A stretch of DNA of 64,000 nt from contig JADJVS010000016.1 of NCBI GenBank assembly GCA_016710465.1, positions 1 to 64,000 on the forward strand, given 5' to 3'. The position numbers and the translations under genes were made by a program. The notes under the pieces are model-generated. The model saw nothing but the letters and a program-made list of their open reading frames with translations. It did not search any database and had not been told where the DNA came from. Below are positions 25,400-33,586 of this stretch, in pieces. Origin of the DNA: Sulfuritalea sp. Lineage in GTDB: Bacteria > Pseudomonadota > Gammaproteobacteria > Burkholderiales > Rhodocyclaceae. The first letter of the stretch is position 1. Every line of letters starts with the position of its first letter.

Positions 25400-27385
25400 G
25401 TGACAACAATCGCCGTGAAACGACCGGGGGAAGCCAAGCTCAAGGATTTGTTCAAGCCGGGCACCGTGGGCAAATACACCGTCAAGAACCGCATCAAGTA
25501 TGGCGCCTGCTGCGTCTCCAATTACAACGGCCGCGACGGCACCATCACCCCGCGCGAGCTGGCGCGGGTGCGCGTGATCGCCGGCACCGGCTGTGGTCTG
25601 ATCACCAACCAGGGCGCCTATCCCGACCCGTGGGGCGAGGGCAAGGCCTATTTCCGCCAGGTCGCGATCCACGACGACAAGTTCCTGCCGCAGTTCGAAA
25701 TGATCGCGCGCTACATCCACGACGCGGGCGCCATGGCCATGCAGCAGATCCTGCACGCCGGCCGCTACGGCGGCATCGACCTCGGCTATTGCATCCAGCC
25801 TTCGGTGGTGCCGCAGACCTTGCCGCATTTCCGTCCGCCGCGCGAAATGACCAAGGAGCAGATCGCGGTCACGGTCAAGCAGCATGCCGATGCCGCGCGG
25901 CGCGCCATTCGCGCGGGCTTCGACGCCACCGAGATCACCAGCTTCATGGGCTACCTGCTGGCCAACTTCAACTCGCGCTTCACCAACCAGCGCACCGACG
26001 AATACGGCGGCTCGGTGCAGAACCGCGGCCGCTTCATGCGCGAACTGATCGACGCCATCAAGCAGGCCACGCCGGACAATCCGCTCTCCGTGCGCTTGAA
26101 CGGCGCCGAACTGATGGACAAATGGGGCGGCAATACCCAGGACGAATCCTTCGAGCTGATGCAGCAGGCCGTCGATTGCGGCGTGGACATGATCTCGGTC
26201 ACCGTCGGCTGGCAGGAGGCGCCCGAGTCCTCATTCGGCCGCGATGTCGCGCCCGGCTACTGGAACTTCCTCTCCGAAAAAGCCAAGAAGATGTTCCCGA
26301 ATACGCTGGTCGCCTTCGGCAACCGCCTGCCCGATCCGGCCATGGCCGACCAATGCGTGCGCGACAATATTTTTGACTACTGGGAAGTCTGCCGTCCGCT
26401 GCTGGCCGACCCGGAGATGATCCACAAGGCCGCCGAAGACCGCATGGAGGAAGTGCGCCCCTGTATCGGTTCGCTCAACTGCCTGTCGCGCCTGTTCCGC
26501 GACCTGCCTTACACCTGCACCATGAACCCGATGCTGGGCCACGAAGTCGAGCCCGAGTACCACGTCACCGAGGCGACCGAGAAGAAGCGCGTGATGGTCA
26601 TCGGCGCCGGCCCCGCCGGCATGGAAGCGGCGATCACCGCCCGCAAGCGTGGCCACAGCGTGACCGTGTTCGACAAGGCCGACAAGATCGGCGGCAACCT
26701 GGCCGCCTATGCCGCCAACGACCTGGCGCGCCCGGCCGACCTGCAAAGCGTGATCGACTACTACGGCGTGATGGCGAAGAAGCTCGGCGTCGAAGTGCGC
26801 CTCAACACCGAGGCCAACGCCAAGTTCATGCGCAGCATCCTCCACGAATACGACGCTTGCATCGTCGCTGCCGGTGCCCGCACCGACCTCGACTCGTTCA
26901 AGTACATGCCGGGCAGCGAGACGCTGATCGATGCGCTGGAAGTCGCCCACGGCAAGAAGACGGTGGGCAAGCGCGTGGTGATGATCGGTGGCGGCATGAT
27001 CGGCCTGACGATTTCCGAGTTCCTGCAGAAGGCCGGCCATGAAGTCACGGTGGTGGAAAAAGACAAGCGTGTAGGCGGCGACATCATGCCCACCTTCAAG
27101 TGGCGCCATACCGCCTGGGTCGATGAACTCGGCATCAAGACGATCTGCTCGGCGCAACTGCTCAAGGTCACGGCTGACGGCGCGACCGTAAAGACGGCGA
27201 AGGGTGAGGAGATCCTGATTCCCTGCGACAACGTCATCGTCTCCAGCCCCCGCCGCGCCAACCACGACCTGTTCTACGAGTTCCAGTGGATGATCGACGA
27301 ACTGCACGGCGGCGGTGACGCCACGGTGCCGCGCGGACTCGACGCCGCGATCCAGGAGGGCTACAAGCTCGGCGTTCGCATTTGA
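25400..27385 (+). CDS. Old-yellow-enzyme-type NADH:flavin/Fe-S oxidoreductase (2,4-dienoyl-CoA reductase-like)
   Basis: A 661-residue protein, start GTG 25400 after AGGAGA. Residues 1-370 form the FMN-binding TIM barrel (QILHAGRYGG, SFMGYLLANFNSRFTNQRTD, YGGSVQNRGRF). Next is an Fe-S cysteine region, RPCIGSLNCLSRLFRDLPYTC, then a FAD domain (VMVIGAGPAGMEAAITARKR) and an NAD domain (VVMIGGGMIGLTISEFLQKA). It should reduce an unsaturated CoA ester. In the anthraniloyl-CoA pathway a reductase domain of this barrel type is fused to the monooxygenase; here it is separate and has the extra FAD/NAD half. One usual cluster cysteine appears to be Ser (CIGS). Confidence 0.82.
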   Translation: MTTIAVKRPGEAKLKDLFKPGTVGKYTVKNRIKYGACCVSNYNGRDGTITPRELARVRVIAGTGCGLITNQGAYPDPWGEGKAYFRQVAIHDDKFLPQFEMIARYIHDAGAMAMQQILHAGRYGGIDLGYCIQPSVVPQTLPHFRPPREMTKEQIAVTVKQHADAARRAIRAGFDATEITSFMGYLLANFNSRFTNQRTDEYGGSVQNRGRFMRELIDAIKQATPDNPLSVRLNGAELMDKWGGNTQDESFELMQQAVDCGVDMISVTVGWQEAPESSFGRDVAPGYWNFLSEKAKKMFPNTLVAFGNRLPDPAMADQCVRDNIFDYWEVCRPLLADPEMIHKAAEDRMEEVRPCIGSLNCLSRLFRDLPYTCTMNPMLGHEVEPEYHVTEATEKKRVMVIGAGPAGMEAAITARKRGHSVTVFDKADKIGGNLAAYAANDLARPADLQSVIDYYGVMAKKLGVEVRLNTEANAKFMRSILHEYDACIVAAGARTDLDSFKYMPGSETLIDALEVAHGKKTVGKRVVMIGGGMIGLTISEFLQKAGHEVTVVEKDKRVGGDIMPTFKWRHTAWVDELGIKTICSAQLLKVTADGATVKTAKGEEILIPCDNVIVSSPRRANHDLFYEFQWMIDELHGGGDATVPRGLDAAIQEGYKLGVRI

Positions 27386-27397
27386 TCGGAGGCGGCC

Positions 27398-29026
27398 ATG
27401 GCTTATTCGGCGCATGTCGATACTTTCACCGGCGACAACCTGCCGCCGCCCGCGGCGCAGCCGGAGTTCCTGTTTGACCTGCCGGAACTGAAGTTTCCCG
27501 AGCGCATGAACTGCGCGACGGAACTGCTCGACCGGCATGTCGCGGAAGGCCGGGGAGGGCGCGTCTGCATCCAGGCACCCAAGCTGCGCTGGACCTATGC
27601 CGACCTGCAGGAGAAGGCCAACCGCATCGCCAACGTGCTGGTGAAGGACCTCGGCATCGTCCCTGGCAACCGCGTACTGCTGCGCGCGCCGAACAACCCG
27701 ATGATGGCCGCCTGCTGGTTCGCGGTGATGAAAGTCGGCGCTGTCGCCACGGCGACCATGCCGCTGTTGCGCGCGAAAGAGTTGAAACATGTCATCGCCA
27801 AGGCGAAAGTGAGCCACGCGCTGTGTGACTTGCGCCTGGCGGAAGAACTCAATCTCGCCGCCGCCGAATCGCCCGAGCTGAAACACATCCGCTGGTTCAA
27901 CGACGCGTCGGCCGGTGGCCTCGAAGCGGCGATGGCGAAGCAGTCGGCCGAATTTAGAAACGTCGACACCGCGCGCGACGACACCTGCATCCTCGCCTTC
28001 ACCTCGGGCACCACCGGCCAGCCCAAGGCCACCATGCATTTCCACCGCGATGTCATGGCCTCCTGCGTCTGCTGGCCGCCCCATGTGCTGCGGCCGACGT
28101 CCGACGACATTTTCATGGGCACACCGCCGCTGGCCTTCACCTTCGGCCTTGGCGGCCTGTTGCTGTTCCCGCTGCATATCGGCGCCTCGACGGTGCTGCT
28201 GGAGCAGGGTGCGCCGCAGGACCTGGTGGACGCGGTGCTCAAATACAAGGCCACCATCCTGTTCACCGCGCCGACGTCCTACCGCGCCATCGCTGCCATT
28301 GCCGGGCCCTTGCGTACTAGCACGTTGAGGAAATGCGTCTCGGCCGGCGAGGCGCTGCCGGCGGCGACGCGCGCGTTGTGGAAGGAGGCGACCGGCATCG
28401 AGATGATCGACGGCATCGGCGCCACCGAGTTGATGCACATCTTCATTTCCGCCGACGAGAAGGAAGCGCTGCCGGGCGCCACCGGCAAGGTGGTGCCCGG
28501 CTACGTGGCCTGCATCATGGACGACGAGGGCAAGCCGGCGAAGACGGGCGAGATCGGCAAGCTGGCGGTCAAGGGACCCACGGGCTGCCGCTATCTCGCC
28601 GACGAGCGCCAGGCCAGCTATGTGAAGAACGGCTGGAACTACACGGGCGACGCCTACGCACTGGATGCCGAGGGTTATTTCCACTACCACTCGCGTACCG
28701 ACGACATGATCATTTCGGCCGGCTACAACATCGCCGGCCCCGAAGTGGAGGACGCGCTGCTGCGCCATCCCAAGGTGGCGGAGTGCGGCGTGATCGGCGC
28801 GCCCGACGAGGAGCGCGGCCAGGTGGTCAAGGCCATCGTCGTGCTGCGTCCGGGCAATGAGCCGACGCCGGAGACGGCCAAGGAATTGCAGGACTACGTC
28901 AAGCAGAACATCGCGCCGTATAAATACCCACGCCAGGTGGAGTTCGTCGCCAGCCTGCCGCGCACCGAGACCGGCAAGTTGCAGCGCTTCCGCCTCAGAC
29001 AAACTTCCCAAGGAGACAGCAAGTGA
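27398..29026 (+). CDS. 2-aminobenzoate-CoA ligase-like acyl-CoA synthetase
   Basis: A 542-residue adenylate-forming ligase. LAFTSGTTGQPKATMHFHRD, FTFGLGGLLLFPLHIGA, DGIGATELMHIFISADE, NYTGDAYALDAEGYFHYHSR and the catalytic lysine in TETGKLQRFRLRQ are present. The features resemble 2-aminobenzoate-CoA ligases more than benzoate-CoA ligases. It begins 12 bases after the reductase. With the monooxygenase, reductase and RidA it suggests anthranilate (2-aminobenzoate) as substrate, but a second substrate cannot be excluded because another ligase starts this cluster. Confidence 0.78.
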   Translation: MAYSAHVDTFTGDNLPPPAAQPEFLFDLPELKFPERMNCATELLDRHVAEGRGGRVCIQAPKLRWTYADLQEKANRIANVLVKDLGIVPGNRVLLRAPNNPMMAACWFAVMKVGAVATATMPLLRAKELKHVIAKAKVSHALCDLRLAEELNLAAAESPELKHIRWFNDASAGGLEAAMAKQSAEFRNVDTARDDTCILAFTSGTTGQPKATMHFHRDVMASCVCWPPHVLRPTSDDIFMGTPPLAFTFGLGGLLLFPLHIGASTVLLEQGAPQDLVDAVLKYKATILFTAPTSYRAIAAIAGPLRTSTLRKCVSAGEALPAATRALWKEATGIEMIDGIGATELMHIFISADEKEALPGATGKVVPGYVACIMDDEGKPAKTGEIGKLAVKGPTGCRYLADERQASYVKNGWNYTGDAYALDAEGYFHYHSRTDDMIISAGYNIAGPEVEDALLRHPKVAECGVIGAPDEERGQVVKAIVVLRPGNEPTPETAKELQDYVKQNIAPYKYPRQVEFVASLPRTETGKLQRFRLRQTSQGDSK

Positions 29027-29421
29027 AGGCAAAGACCCTGGTTCCCCCCGGCTGGCCATTGGCCAAGGGCTATGCCCACGGCGTCACCACACGCGGGCAG
29101 ATGGTGTTCGTTGCCGGCCAGGTCGGCTGGGACGAAAACTGCGAGTTCCCCGGCGACGACATCGTGACCCAGGCCGAGCAGGCGCTGAAGAACATCGTGG
29201 CGATACTGGCCGAAGCCGACGCCAAGCCCGAGCACATCGTGCGCATGACCTGGTACCTCGGCAGCAAGGAGGAATACTGGGCCAAGCAGAAGGAACTCGG
29301 CGCCGTGTTCCGCCGCCTGATCGGCCATTACAACGCGGCGATGACCGCGGTGCAGGTCGCCGGTTTCGTCGAGCATGGCGCCAAGGTTGAGATCGAAGCC
29401 ACTGCCGTGATCCCCGACTGA
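29023..29421 (+). CDS. RidA/YjgF-family enamine-imine deaminase
   Basis: A 132-residue RidA-type protein (LAKGYAHGVTTRGQMVFVAG, then DDIVTQAEQALKNIVAILAE, ending AKVEIEATAVIPD). The usual catalytic arginine-containing motif is represented by HIVRMTWYLGSKEEY. RidA proteins hydrolyse reactive enamines and imines. In this operon that suits removal of an amino group from a reduced 2-amino-cyclohexene carboxyl-CoA. It overlaps the ligase stop by four bases. Confidence 0.85.
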   Translation: MKAKTLVPPGWPLAKGYAHGVTTRGQMVFVAGQVGWDENCEFPGDDIVTQAEQALKNIVAILAEADAKPEHIVRMTWYLGSKEEYWAKQKELGAVFRRLIGHYNAAMTAVQVAGFVEHGAKVEIEATAVIPD

Positions 29422-29426
29422 TACGG

Positions 29427-29810
29427 ATGGACGATGAGCGTTGGCAACGCATCCTTGCGCGCATGCCGGCGGTCGAGCCCGTGGCCGGCCGGCCGCTCGC
29501 CGTGGCCTTCATGGCAAGCGATGTCTTCGTCGCGAGGCAGGGCACGGCCTGGCTCTGGTGGCCCGGCAACAGCGAACAGGCAACCGGGCCGGTGCCCTTC
29601 GCCGGCAAATACCCGGATGACTGGGGCCTGCTACTGGTGATGAACGAAGCGGCCATCGCAAAAGTCGGCGCTGACGGCACGGCGTGCATGGCGCATCTTG
29701 CGCGCCTGCTCGACATCAAGCCCTTCGTCCTGCGACAGCGCGACGAGCTCGATGCATCGGGCGTGCTCGAATTCATTGAAACCCTGGAACTGGCAACCCC
29801 CAAGCACTGA
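29427..29810 (+). CDS. Hypothetical protein (127 aa)
   Basis: A 127-residue soluble protein, rich in hydrophobic and aromatic residues (AWLWWPGNSEQ, YPDDWGLLLVMNEAAIAKVG). No known motif or membrane segment. It starts five bases after ridA and overlaps the next gene by one base (TGATG), so it is translated with the monooxygenase/reductase operon. Function unknown. Confidence 0.65.
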   Translation: MDDERWQRILARMPAVEPVAGRPLAVAFMASDVFVARQGTAWLWWPGNSEQATGPVPFAGKYPDDWGLLLVMNEAAIAKVGADGTACMAHLARLLDIKPFVLRQRDELDASGVLEFIETLELATPKH

Positions 29811-30283
29811 TGACCACAGTAATCGAAGAGACCGAACAGATGTTCGGCGACATGAGCCAGTGGCAGTCCATGCTCGACCGCCAGCGCGAGTTGTTCGTCG
29901 ATATGGATTCCGGCGCGCGGCTCGGTTTCGTTTCGCGCGAGGCCTCGGGCATCCTGCCGGGCAAGCATCGCGAGGGTGTGCAGGTGGTGACCGAAGTGCC
30001 GATGATGGCCTGGGAGGTAAATGACGGGGCCATGTCGGCACGCATCGAACGCTTTGCCGGGCTCTCCGCGACCCGCGTCGACATCCTGCTGGTGGCGGAT
30101 CGTGAGGCCATGGACACCATGCTCGCCGAGCTGGGCGGCGACATGCTGAGAACCATCAAGCGCCTGATCCGGCGCGGCAACATCATGTTCTTCCTGTTCA
30201 AGAACAAGACCCAGTTGCAGGACGCCGGCTATGAGGACTTCCTCGAGTCGCTGGGCCTGGCGTTCATCGGGGCCTGCCGGTGA
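29810..30283 (+). CDS. Hypothetical protein (157 aa)
   Basis: A 157-residue protein with no motif I recognise. It reads as alternating helix and strand, ends with the basic stretch RTIKRLIRRGNIMFFLFKNK then a short C-terminal tail, and has no signal peptide. Coupled at both ends: ATG 29810 shares a base with the previous stop, and its TGA overlaps the following GTG. Likely an accessory protein of the same pathway. Confidence 0.65.
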   Translation: MTTVIEETEQMFGDMSQWQSMLDRQRELFVDMDSGARLGFVSREASGILPGKHREGVQVVTEVPMMAWEVNDGAMSARIERFAGLSATRVDILLVADREAMDTMLAELGGDMLRTIKRLIRRGNIMFFLFKNKTQLQDAGYEDFLESLGLAFIGACR

Positions 30284-30471
30284 TTTTCATCAACCCGCGC
30301 GGAGCACCGGAACTGGCCTGTGACCATTGCGGCTGCCGCTGGGTCGACCGCCTCAAGGGCAAGGCCTACTGCTACGAATGCGGCGAAGAGATCAGCGATG
30401 AGGCGATCGCGGAATTCCAGAAGGCCGCAGCCGAATTCGCGGCGACGCATACGCCGCCGGCCGGCGACTGA
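30280..30471 (+). CDS. Small zinc-ribbon protein (63 aa)
   Basis: Starts at GTG 30280 (GTGA overlap with the previous stop). CDHCGCRWVDRLKGKAYCYECG carries two CxxC pairs 16 residues apart, a compact zinc ribbon, followed by an acidic helix. Like the unrelated 75-residue ribbon at 4808, it is embedded in a CoA-ester pathway. A scaffold or chaperone role for the metal- and flavin-containing enzymes is possible; unknown. Confidence 0.7.
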   Translation: MIFINPRGAPELACDHCGCRWVDRLKGKAYCYECGEEISDEAIAEFQKAAAEFAATHTPPAGD

Positions 30472-30477
30472 CACAGC

Positions 30478-30503
30478 TCGCCGTGTCGCCAGCGCCGACT
30501 CTT
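30478..30503 (-). repeat. Copy of the dispersed AAGAGTCGGCGCTGGCG repeat
   Basis: On the minus strand AAGAGTCGGCGCTGGCG then ACACGGCGA. It fills the gap between the zinc-ribbon stop (30471) and the next reductase start (30519). Confidence 0.55.
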
Positions 30504-30518
30504 ATCCGCCGCTGAACC

Positions 30519-31967
30519 ATGTGGCAGCCGCCGCAGCGCATTGCCTTCAAAGCCACGCCGGGGCGCATCCCGACGCGTGAAGCGGCCGCCGCTTCGCGCC
30601 TCTTCAGCCCGCTGAGGCATGGGCCCTTGCAACTGACGTCGCGCACCTGGGTGCCGGCCATGGTGCCCTGGCGTGCCGATGCCAATGGCCATGTCACCGA
30701 TGCCGTGGTCGACTGGTATGCGCGCCTCGCCGAGGGCCAGCCCGGCGCCATCGTGATCGAGGCCACCGGCATCCGCGACGTGCCCAGCGGCCCGCTGTTG
30801 CGCGTCGGCCACGACCGTTACGTGGCGGGCCTGCGCAAAGTCACCGAGGCCATCCATCGCCACAGCGACGGCCGCACGCGCGCCTATGTGCAACTGATCG
30901 ACTTCCTTGCGGTCAAGCGGAGGCCGCCGCGGGCAAGCTTCCTCGAACGCTTCCTGCGCATCACCGACCGCCATGGGGCCGCGCTCGGCATGGCCGGCGC
31001 CGACGTCGATGCGGTACGCGCGCGACTGGCCACCCTCGACGACGCGGGGCTGCAAGCCGTGCTGGATGTGCGCGAATGGGAGGCCCTGCAAAAGGGCGCC
31101 CGCGAGCGGGTCACCGATGTCGACCTGCCGCACATCCGCGACCTGCCCCTGCTGCTGCCGGGGCTATTCGCCGATGCGGCGCAAAGAGCCCGAGCGGCTG
31201 GCTTCGATGGCGTCGAACTGCACTACGCCCACGCCTACACCATGGCGTCCTTCCTTTCGGCGACCAACACGCGCGCGGATGGCTATGGCGGCAGTGTTGC
31301 CGAGCGCGCGCGTCTGCCGCTGGAGGTGTATGCCGCAGTGCGGGCAGTGGTCGGGGCCGACTTCGTGGTCGGTTGCCGCATGTTGAGCGAGGAATGCATC
31401 GAGGGCGGCAGCGGCATCGATGACGCGGTGTTCTTCGCCTTGAAATTCGCCCGTGCCGGCATGGACTTTCTATCCTTCTCGCGCGGCGGCAAGTTCGACG
31501 ACGCCAAGCAGCCGAAGCCGGGCGATGCCGTCTATCCCTATACCGGCGTCTCCGGCTACGAATGCATGCCCTCCTACCTGTCGGACGAGCAGGGGCCCTT
31601 CGGCCGCAACCTGGAGCCCACCCGGGCGCTGCGCGAGGCACTGCGCGACGACGGACTGGCAACCCCGGTTGTGGCAGCAGGTGGCATCCACAATTTCGAA
31701 CAGGCCGAGCGCGTATTGGCCGAGGGCATCGCCGACATCGTCGGCAGCGCCCGGCAAAGCCTGGCCGATCCGGGCTGGTGGAAAAAGCTGCGCGAAGGGC
31801 GTGGTGCCGAGGTGCGCCAGTGCGAATACAAGAACTACTGCGAAGGCCTTGACCAGAAGCACAAAGAAGTTACCTGCCAGCTCTGGGATCGCGTCGGGCG
31901 CGACGAGCCCGGCGTCATGCGCAGCCGCGACGGCAAACGTCGGCTGGTGGCGCCGGAGGACTGGTAG
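30519..31967 (+). CDS. Old-yellow-enzyme-family NADH:flavin oxidoreductase
   Basis: A 482-residue FMN barrel protein. FSPLRHGPLQLTSRTWVPAM begins the barrel; GFDGVELHYAHAYTMASFLS, TRADGYGGSVAERARLPLEV and DIVGSARQSLADPGWW are conserved features. An insert of about 90 residues (150-240) is larger than usual. The C-terminus has CEYKNYCEGLDQKHKEVTCQ, a cysteine cluster that could hold Fe-S or zinc. It is the second such reductase in the cluster and may take the ring further down after the 661-residue enzyme. Confidence 0.78.
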   Translation: MWQPPQRIAFKATPGRIPTREAAAASRLFSPLRHGPLQLTSRTWVPAMVPWRADANGHVTDAVVDWYARLAEGQPGAIVIEATGIRDVPSGPLLRVGHDRYVAGLRKVTEAIHRHSDGRTRAYVQLIDFLAVKRRPPRASFLERFLRITDRHGAALGMAGADVDAVRARLATLDDAGLQAVLDVREWEALQKGARERVTDVDLPHIRDLPLLLPGLFADAAQRARAAGFDGVELHYAHAYTMASFLSATNTRADGYGGSVAERARLPLEVYAAVRAVVGADFVVGCRMLSEECIEGGSGIDDAVFFALKFARAGMDFLSFSRGGKFDDAKQPKPGDAVYPYTGVSGYECMPSYLSDEQGPFGRNLEPTRALREALRDDGLATPVVAAGGIHNFEQAERVLAEGIADIVGSARQSLADPGWWKKLREGRGAEVRQCEYKNYCEGLDQKHKEVTCQLWDRVGRDEPGVMRSRDGKRRLVAPEDW

Positions 31968-32117
31968 TTGAGGAAGTTCGGGGCCAATGTCTGAGTTCGG
32001 CCACAAGCGGCCCGTGGCGGTTACATCTAAATTTCTCGTGTCCGGTGGAATCGAACGGCTGGTTTTCGGCGATCAAGTTGATCGGGAGAATTGCGGCCCC
32101 CAGCCATGACTGCCTTA

Positions 32118-32825
32118 TCAGACGCTGATTCGTTCAACAAGCTCAGCGCACGAGGCAGCCTCTGCTGCGTCGCCGCTAAATGTAATCTGTCCGCGCTCCA
32201 CCAGATAGAAGCGGTCTGTGAGTTCAAGTGCGGCATGCACATTCTGCTCCACCAGCACGATGGAAATTCCTTCATCCACCAGTTCGCGCATGAGCGTGAA
32301 AAGCTCCTCCACGATCATGGGTGCCAGCCCTTCGGTCGGCTCGTCGATCAGTAGCAGCTTGGGTGCCCCCGTAAGCACGCGGGCGAAAGCCAGCATCTGC
32401 TGTTCGCCGCCGGACAGCGTCGTCCCCATCTGATCACGACGTTCGGCTAGGCGACCAAAACGCTGATAGATTTTCTCGAGCTTGCGTTTTTGCTCTGCGC
32501 GCCCCACTCCTGGAGCCTGCATGAAACCCAGCCGGAGGTTTTCCTCGACTGTAAGACCGGGAAAGATGCGCCGATCTTCCGGAACAAGACCGATTCCAAG
32601 TCGGCTGACTTGATCAGCCGACATGGTGCTCAAGATACGCGATTCAAAAACGATCTCCCCCCGCGTGGGCTGCACCCAACCAGCGATAGTTTTGATAACG
32701 GTGGTTTTCCCGACGCCGTTGCGACCGAACAGACCGACCACTTCGCCGGGTTCTACGCGCAGATGGATACCCTGCAGCACATGGCTCAATCCATAGTGGG
32801 AATGTACATCCCGTAGTTCAAGCAT
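32118..32825 (-). CDS. ABC importer ATPase, LivF type (second system)
   Basis: A 235-residue ATPase with Walker A GRNGVGKTT, signature LSGGEQQMLAFARVL, Walker B LLLIDEPTEGLAP and the H-loop region VLVEQN. It is the last gene of the minus-strand importer set, eight bases after livG. Lower GC and different codon choice from the + strand importer at 14-18.8 kb show that it is not a recent copy of that system. Confidence 0.9.
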   Translation of the reverse strand: MLELRDVHSHYGLSHVLQGIHLRVEPGEVVGLFGRNGVGKTTVIKTIAGWVQPTRGEIVFESRILSTMSADQVSRLGIGLVPEDRRIFPGLTVEENLRLGFMQAPGVGRAEQKRKLEKIYQRFGRLAERRDQMGTTLSGGEQQMLAFARVLTGAPKLLLIDEPTEGLAPMIVEELFTLMRELVDEGISIVLVEQNVHAALELTDRFYLVERGQITFSGDAAEAASCAELVERISV

Positions 32826-32833
32826 GGTCTCTC

Positions 32834-33586
32834 CTAGCCGTGCTCGCCAAAATAGGCGGCCTGCACGCTGGCGTTGCTGCGCACCTGCGCGGGTGTGCCT
32901 TCGGCAAGCTTCTTTCCTTGGTGCATTACGACAACGTGGTCCGAAATATTCATCACCAGGTCCACGTCGTGCTCTACGAGGAGGATGCTCAAGCCGTGCT
33001 CAGAGGCAAGGCCCCTGATCATAATCTCGGTCTCTTTGGTATCGGCATGGCTCATCCCCTGTGTCGGCTCGTCCAGCAGTAGCATGCGCGGACGTGCCGC
33101 GAGTGACACGGCTATCTCCAGCCTGCGCTGCTCTCCGTGCGAGAGATAACCGGCAAGTTCAGACGCCTTGTCCTGCAATCCAAATTGGACAATCAACTCG
33201 TCGACCCGCGCATTCGCGCGTGTGCTGGCAGCCAACGGTCTAAACAGCCCGTGTCCCTGCTCAAGGAACTGCGCAGCCAATCGCAAGTTCTCCTGCACGG
33301 TGAGTTCGAAGAACAGATTGGTGATCTGAAACGAACGCGATAGTCCAACCTTGAGCATATGGTCGGGAGATGTCCCCGTTACGTCCTTGTTCTCGAACAT
33401 CACTCGACCCCTCGTTGGGGTGACGGCACCGCTAATGAGATTGAACAGGCTGCTCTTGCCGGCACCGTTGGGGCCGATCACTGCGGTAATCTTGCCGGCC
33501 AGCGCATCAAAACTCACGTCATTTACCGCCAGCAAGGCGCCAAAGCGAACGCTTAGGCCGTGTATTGAAAGGATCGGCTCCATCAT
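32834..33586 (-). CDS. ABC importer ATPase, LivG type (second system)
   Basis: A 250-residue ATPase with Walker A GPNGAGKSS, signature LSHGEQRRLEIAV and Walker B MLLLDEPTQGMSH; the H-loop is in LVEHDVDLVM. It overlaps the livM stop by four bases. It works with the LivF-type subunit to drive uptake, probably of furoate given the neighbouring genes. Confidence 0.9.
   Translation of the reverse strand: MMEPILSIHGLSVRFGALLAVNDVSFDALAGKITAVIGPNGAGKSSLFNLISGAVTPTRGRVMFENKDVTGTSPDHMLKVGLSRSFQITNLFFELTVQENLRLAAQFLEQGHGLFRPLAASTRANARVDELIVQFGLQDKASELAGYLSHGEQRRLEIAVSLAARPRMLLLDEPTQGMSHADTKETEIMIRGLASEHGLSILLVEHDVDLVMNISDHVVVMHQGKKLAEGTPAQVRSNASVQAAYFGEHG

Noticed and set aside
32040..32062. tRNA-like T-arm text GTTCGATTCCACC on the minus strand, a possible island attachment site
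   Set aside because: The bases on either side do not pair as a T stem, and no acceptor, anticodon or D arm could be found upstream; no second copy was found as a direct repeat at the right edge of the block.
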